Positions 59,282-64,000 of a stretch of 64,000 bases of DNA are shown piece by piece. The notes beneath the pieces are model-generated. The model was not told the origin of the DNA and did not search any database. It was given only the letters and a program-made list of their open reading frames with translations. Position numbers and translations under genes: made by a program. This stretch comes from Pseudolysinimonas sp051954455 (lineage in GTDB: Bacteria > Actinomycetota > Actinomycetes > Actinomycetales > Microbacteriaceae). The stretch covers positions 37,506 through 101,505 of the forward strand of contig NZ_JBQCHS010000025.1 in the NCBI RefSeq assembly GCF_051954455.1, read 5' to 3'. The first letter of the stretch is position 1, and each line of letters opens with the position of its first letter.

Positions 59282-59345
59282 GGCCAGGTCGGCTCTCGAC
59301 CGCGTGGCTCTGCCGCGCTCTCTCCGCTTCACCTGTGTGGTCGTG

Positions 59346-59367
59346 CGGGCCGTCCATCCACGGCCCG
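59346..59367 (+). terminator. Hairpin in the helicase leader
   Basis: CGGGCCGT (59346-59353) and ACGGCCCG (59360-59367) form a perfect 8-bp stem with a 6-nt loop, followed by a T-containing stretch (ATCGTTCGTTCGGGTTCT). It lies 50 bases before the start codon and could act as an attenuator or as a site for helicase autocontrol. Confidence 0.5.
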
Positions 59368-59417
59368 ACCATCGTTCGTTCGGGTTCTCCATCATGCGAT
59401 CCGGAAGACGACGCACC

Positions 59418-61289
59418 ATGCCCAAGAACACCCCTGCCCACAACTCCGCCAAGAAGCCGCGCTGGAGCTCCGAGAAGCGCGCCGCCCACGGCAAGCCGGC
59501 GGAGCGCCCCCGTGGCGGCGCCGCGGCGTCCGACCGCGGCTACTCGGATCGCGCCGGCCGCCCCGAGCGCTCCGGTCGCCCGGAGCGCGCCGCGCGCCCC
59601 CAGCGTGCCGAGGACGGTCGCCCCGTCTGGGAGCCCCGCGGCAAGGACGCGAAGTTCCGCCCGGAGCGCGCCCCCGAGGAGCGCCGTCGCTCGCGCGACG
59701 AGCGCCCGGCCCGCTCGTACGACGACCGGCCGCGTCGCTCCTGGGACGAGCGCCCGCCGCGCGAGGACCGTGCCGCGCGGGAGGACCGCCCGGCCCGCCG
59801 TTCCTACGATGAGCGTCCGGCGCGCTCCTACGACGACCGTCCCGCGCGCCGTTCCTTCGACGACCGTCCGGCTCGTGACGAGCGCCCGGCCCGTGACGAC
59901 CGACCCGCTCGCCGCTCGTTCGACGAGCGCCCGGCCCGGCGTTCCTTCGACGACCGACCGGCCCGCCGCTCCTTCGACGACCGTCCGCGCCGCTCGTACG
60001 ACGACCGACCGGCCCCGCGCCGCGACCGCGACGAGCGCCCGGCCGAGGCGAAGCCGTTCGTCGAGGACGTCGTCCTCGAGCGCCTGACCGCGCAGGCCGT
60101 CGAGGCCGGGGAGGTCTCGGGCCTCGGGTTCGGCGACCTCGGCCTCGGCCAGAACATCACGACCGCGCTCGAGAAGCTCGGCGCGGTCGCGCCGTTCCCC
60201 ATCCAGGCCGCGACGATCCCGGACGTCCTCGCCGGCCGCGACGTGCTCGGCCGCGGGCGCACCGGCTCCGGCAAGACCATCGCCTTCGGCGCCCCGCTCG
60301 TCGAGCGCCTCCTGCAGATGCAGCGCGGCGACCAGAAGCGGCGCGAGTTCGGTCGCGCGCCGCGCGCCCTCATCCTGGCGCCGACCCGCGAGCTCGCCCT
60401 CCAGATCGACCGGACCGTGCAGCCCCTCGCGCAGAGCGTCGGCCTCTTCACCACGCAGATCTACGGCGGCGTGCCGTACGCCCGACAGCTCGGCGCGCTC
60501 CAGCGCGGCGTCGACATCGTGATCGGCACCCCCGGCCGTGTCGGCGTCCTGGCCGGGCAGGGCAAGCTCGACCTCTCGAAGACGGTCATCACCGTGCTCG
60601 ACGAGGCCGACCACATGTGCGAGCTCGGGTTCGCGGAGCCGGTGCAGGAGATCCTCGACCGGACCGCGGTCGGCGGCCAGAAGCTGCTCTTCTCGGCCAC
60701 GCTCGACAGCGGGGTTGCCGAGATCGTCGAGAAGTACCTCGTCGAGCCGGCCGTGTTCGAGGTCGCGGGCGAGGACCAGGCGAGCTCGACCATCGATCAC
60801 CGCGTGCTGCTGCTCGACCAGCGCGACAAGCAGCAGGTGCTCGTGGAGCTGGCGTCCGGCCCCGGCAAGAAGCTCGTGTTCGCGCGCACCCGCGCGTTCG
60901 CAGAGCAGCTGGCCGACCTCCTCGACGACCACGGCATCCGCGCGGAGTCGATCCACGGCGACCTCACCCAGTCGCGCCGCACCCGGGCGCTCGAGAAGCT
61001 CACCAGCGGCCGCGTCGACGTTCTCGTCGCGACCGACGTCGCCGCCCGCGGTATCCACGTGGACGACATCGCGCTCGTCATCCAGGCCGACGCGCCCGAC
61101 GAGTACAAGGCCTACCTGCACCGCTCCGGTCGCACCGGCCGCGCCGGCAAGGAGGGCACCGTCGTGACCCTCGTGCCGCGCAACCGCCGCCGCCGCACCG
61201 AGGACCTGCTCGCCCGTGCCGAGATCCAGGCCGAGTGGTCGCAGGTCGTGCCCGGCGACGCCCTCATCGCGGAGCTCGCGGGCAACTAG
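59418..61289 (+). CDS. DEAD-box RNA helicase with Arg/Asp-repeat N-terminus
   Basis: A 623-residue RNA helicase. Residues ~1-210 are a disordered tail with about a dozen repeats of the type DDRPARRSF. The core follows: Q-motif FPIQAATIP, Walker A GRTGSGKT (~279-286), PTRELALQ, DEAD in VLDEADHM (~395-398), SAT, and HRSGRTGRAG (~568-577). It unwinds structured RNA for ribosome assembly or decay; the tail suggests condensate formation. ATG 59418 is the only start keeping the repeat tail intact. The stop abuts a decayed GNAT gene. Confidence 0.93.
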   Translation: MPKNTPAHNSAKKPRWSSEKRAAHGKPAERPRGGAAASDRGYSDRAGRPERSGRPERAARPQRAEDGRPVWEPRGKDAKFRPERAPEERRRSRDERPARSYDDRPRRSWDERPPREDRAAREDRPARRSYDERPARSYDDRPARRSFDDRPARDERPARDDRPARRSFDERPARRSFDDRPARRSFDDRPRRSYDDRPAPRRDRDERPAEAKPFVEDVVLERLTAQAVEAGEVSGLGFGDLGLGQNITTALEKLGAVAPFPIQAATIPDVLAGRDVLGRGRTGSGKTIAFGAPLVERLLQMQRGDQKRREFGRAPRALILAPTRELALQIDRTVQPLAQSVGLFTTQIYGGVPYARQLGALQRGVDIVIGTPGRVGVLAGQGKLDLSKTVITVLDEADHMCELGFAEPVQEILDRTAVGGQKLLFSATLDSGVAEIVEKYLVEPAVFEVAGEDQASSTIDHRVLLLDQRDKQQVLVELASGPGKKLVFARTRAFAEQLADLLDDHGIRAESIHGDLTQSRRTRALEKLTSGRVDVLVATDVAARGIHVDDIALVIQADAPDEYKAYLHRSGRTGRAGKEGTVVTLVPRNRRRRTEDLLARAEIQAEWSQVVPGDALIAELAGN

Positions 61290-61530
61290 TGAGGATCCGC
61301 CGGTTCTCGGAGGGTGACACGGACGCCGTCGTCGCCCTCTGGGAGCGGTGCGGTCTCACGCGCCCCTGGAACGACCCGCGTCGCGACATCGAGCGGAAGC
61401 TCCGGGTGCAGCCGGAGCTCTTCCTGTGCGCGAGGGCAACGACGACGCGCTCGCCTTCTACGCGGCGCTCGGATACGGCCGCGACACCGCGATCCCGCTG
61501 GGCAAGCGTCTCGTCGCCGACTGGTCCCCA
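61289..61530 (+). pseudogene. Decayed GNAT acetyltransferase (internal deletion plus frameshift)
   Basis: GTG 61289 opens RRFSEGDTDAVVALWERCG and TRPWNDPRRDIERKL, the N-terminus of a YpeA-type GNAT. At about 61429 it jumps, in another frame, to REGNDDALAFYAALGYGRDT, the conserved GNAT C-terminus. The middle third, including the acetyl-CoA loop, is missing. The frame then runs into Pro-rich noise. GTG 61289 overlaps the helicase stop, so an intact gene was once coupled to it. Confidence 0.8.
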
Positions 61531-61580
61531 CCCACCCCGTCGCCGCTCCCGACTCCCGACCCCGACTCCGGACGCCCCGT

Positions 61581-61637
61581 CGAATCGTGCGAAACCGCGC
61601 GTCGGATCCCCGGGAACCCGGGGTTCCCCACGATTCG
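61581..61637. repeat. Nested inverted repeats downstream of the GNAT remnant
   Basis: CGAATCGTG (61581-61589) pairs with CACGATTCG (61629-61637). Inside lie two hairpins that cannot form together: CCCCGGG-AA-CCCGGGG (61608-61623) and GGGAACC-CGG-GGTTCCC (61612-61628). The stretch 61530-61864 carries no other gene that I can see; it is hairpin-rich and ends in the recQ promoter. Confidence 0.5.
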
Positions 61638-61673
61638 CGGGGGTTGTGCCGGGGAGTAGATGCCGGACACAGA

Positions 61674-61705
61674 GATCCGGCCCCCTCGGGAGAGGAGGCC
61701 GGATC
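61674..61705. terminator. Strong hairpin upstream of recQ
   Basis: GATCCGGCC (61674-61682) and GGCCGGATC (61697-61705) enclose CCTC/GAGG with a GGGA loop, giving a 13-bp stem with one mismatch. It lacks a T tract but is the most stable hairpin between the helicase and recQ, and probably ends the helicase transcript. Confidence 0.55.
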
Positions 61706-61864
61706 GGGCTGACGGACCGCGGAGCGCAAGACGCGGTGCATGGGTAACGAGCCACGACGACGCTAACCCGCCGCGATCCCCCCACGGGATCACGCTTTGG
61801 GGTGCCACCCGCAGGGGGGATACGTCCCGACGCGGCGTCGCCGGCGATGCGTAGCCTGGGAGCC

Positions 61865-63712
<1,848 letters not shown>

Positions 63713-63740
63713 GGTCTGCCGCGGAGGCCCGCGGGGCGAC

Positions 63741-63807
63741 GAGGTCTCGATACGCCGCTGCGCGGTTACTCGACCCGCGGTTACTCGATCCGCGGCGACT
63801 CGACCCG
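63741..63807. repeat. Palindromic repeat with three tandem 12-nt blocks
   Basis: One unit at 63741-63777 (block GAGGTCTCGATACG, 11-nt CCGCTGCGCGG, block TTACTCGACCCG), then two further blocks TTACTCGATCCG (63781-63792) and CGACTCGACCCG (63796-63807). The middle block gives the stop of the last gene. Confidence 0.75.
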
Positions 63808-63924
63808 CTCGACGGGCCGCGACCGCAGGGTCAGCGTCGCGATCAGGCCGAGCGCGAGCGCACCGGCCGCGGCGAACGACGCCGCCTTCGTCGCGTCGCT
63901 GAAGGCCTCCTTCGCCGCGGCCTC
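63781..63924 (-). CDS. C-terminal end of a probable MFS transporter (partial)
   Basis: Only the last 47 codons and TAA are readable; upstream the sequence turns into G/C noise. The product EAAAKEAFSDATKAASFAAAG, then ALALGLIATLTL, looks like the last helix of a DHA2-type MFS exporter, followed by a short Arg-rich tail. The tail, VERVESPRIE-stop, comes from the repeat blocks at 63781-63807. I cannot tell whether the full gene is intact. Confidence 0.55.
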   Translation of the reverse strand, partial: EAAAKEAFSDATKAASFAAAGALALGLIATLTLRSRPVERVESPRIE

Positions 63925-64000
63925 GGGGGGGGGGGGGGCGCGCGCCCCCCGCGCGGGCCGGGCGCGCCCCGCCGGGGCGCGCCGGCCCCCCGCCGCGGGC
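63925..64000. other. Low-complexity G/C-only end, probable sequence artefact
   Basis: The last 76 bases contain no A or T and begin with 14 consecutive G. In the frame of the gene it interrupts they would encode only Pro, Arg, Gly and Ala, unlike any MFS helix. This looks like a low-quality contig end, not biology. Confidence 0.75.

Noticed and set aside
59700..60030. Direct repeats as a possible CRISPR array
   Set aside because: They are in-frame codon repeats of DDRPARRSF-type units inside the helicase gene, with no spacers.
61600..61640. tRNA-like GGTTC segment in the nested repeat
   Set aside because: No acceptor stem, anticodon arm or CCA-compatible fold can be drawn around it.

Overview
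This window looks like chromosome of a high-G+C actinobacterium, most likely a Microbacteriaceae relative (Leifsonia/Microbacterium-like). I infer this from the strongly G/C third codon positions, the PurS/PurQ/PurL set, DUF3073, the sterol-carrier-like gene beside purF, and many genes with a TANNNT -10 box directly in front of the start codon. I cannot fix the genus. I see no rRNA, tRNA, CRISPR array, insertion sequence or prophage. About 70 genes are dense on both strands, with many 4-nt ATGA/GTGA overlaps. The last 76 bases are pure G/C and look like bad sequence at a contig end.

Layout. 1-9.7 kb: a partial conserved gene, an AEC permease, exonuclease III, pyrE with a septum-formation-like membrane protein, a HAD phosphatase, an orphan DNA methyltransferase divergent from a TrmH-type RNA methyltransferase, and a TetR / degenerate ABC ATPase / YhgE-Pip operon. 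9.8-34.5 kb: the purine region, with purA, purL, purQ, purS, purC, purD, purF and purM interleaved with chorismate mutase, SDR, GNAT, kinase, SGNH, SCP-like, DHFR-like, PEP-mutase-like and cyclase genes, an MscS channel, a GntR/DUF1648 pair, an ECF42-type sigma factor with its DGPF partner, and a TetR/MFS exporter pair. 34.5-38.4 kb: a TetR/NAD(P)-oxidoreductase pair, DUF3073, a flavin monooxygenase-like gene, an alpha/beta hydrolase and a 17-residue peptide ORF. 38.4-45 kb: a glucan-debranching-like enzyme divergent from a LacI-controlled sugar ABC operon that lacks an ATPase. 45-49.6 kb: paired CrcB fluoride channels behind a KimA-like permease, then a PadR/DUF4097 operon. 49.7-64 kb: lipoprotein plus Ser/Thr kinase, YczE/YczR, AraC/DUF2000, an RND pump, an esterase, a DEAD-box helicase, a decayed GNAT gene, RecQ and the 3' end of a probable MFS gene.

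How it works together. The main metabolic theme is de novo purine synthesis plus pyrE, kept as several short transcripts. The usual purSQL run is split by mscS and a GntR pair. Around it sit small self-contained regulator/effector modules whose operators can be read directly: GntR/DUF1648, TetR/YhgE, TetR/MFS, TetR/oxidoreductase, LacI/ABC, PadR/DUF4097.

Structures the genes do not explain. (1) A REP-like repeat of about 38 bp (15-nt block, 11-nt mini-hairpin whose stem covaries, 12-nt block) lies at gene ends, and its 12-nt block supplies the last residues and the stop codon of five genes, always in the same frame. (2) A near-uniform leaderless promoter, TANNNT-N6 to N8-start, precedes about 25 genes. 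(3) Long inverted repeats sit inside three divergent intergenic regions. (4) Short TGCGA-tetraloop-TCGCA hairpins follow gene ends.
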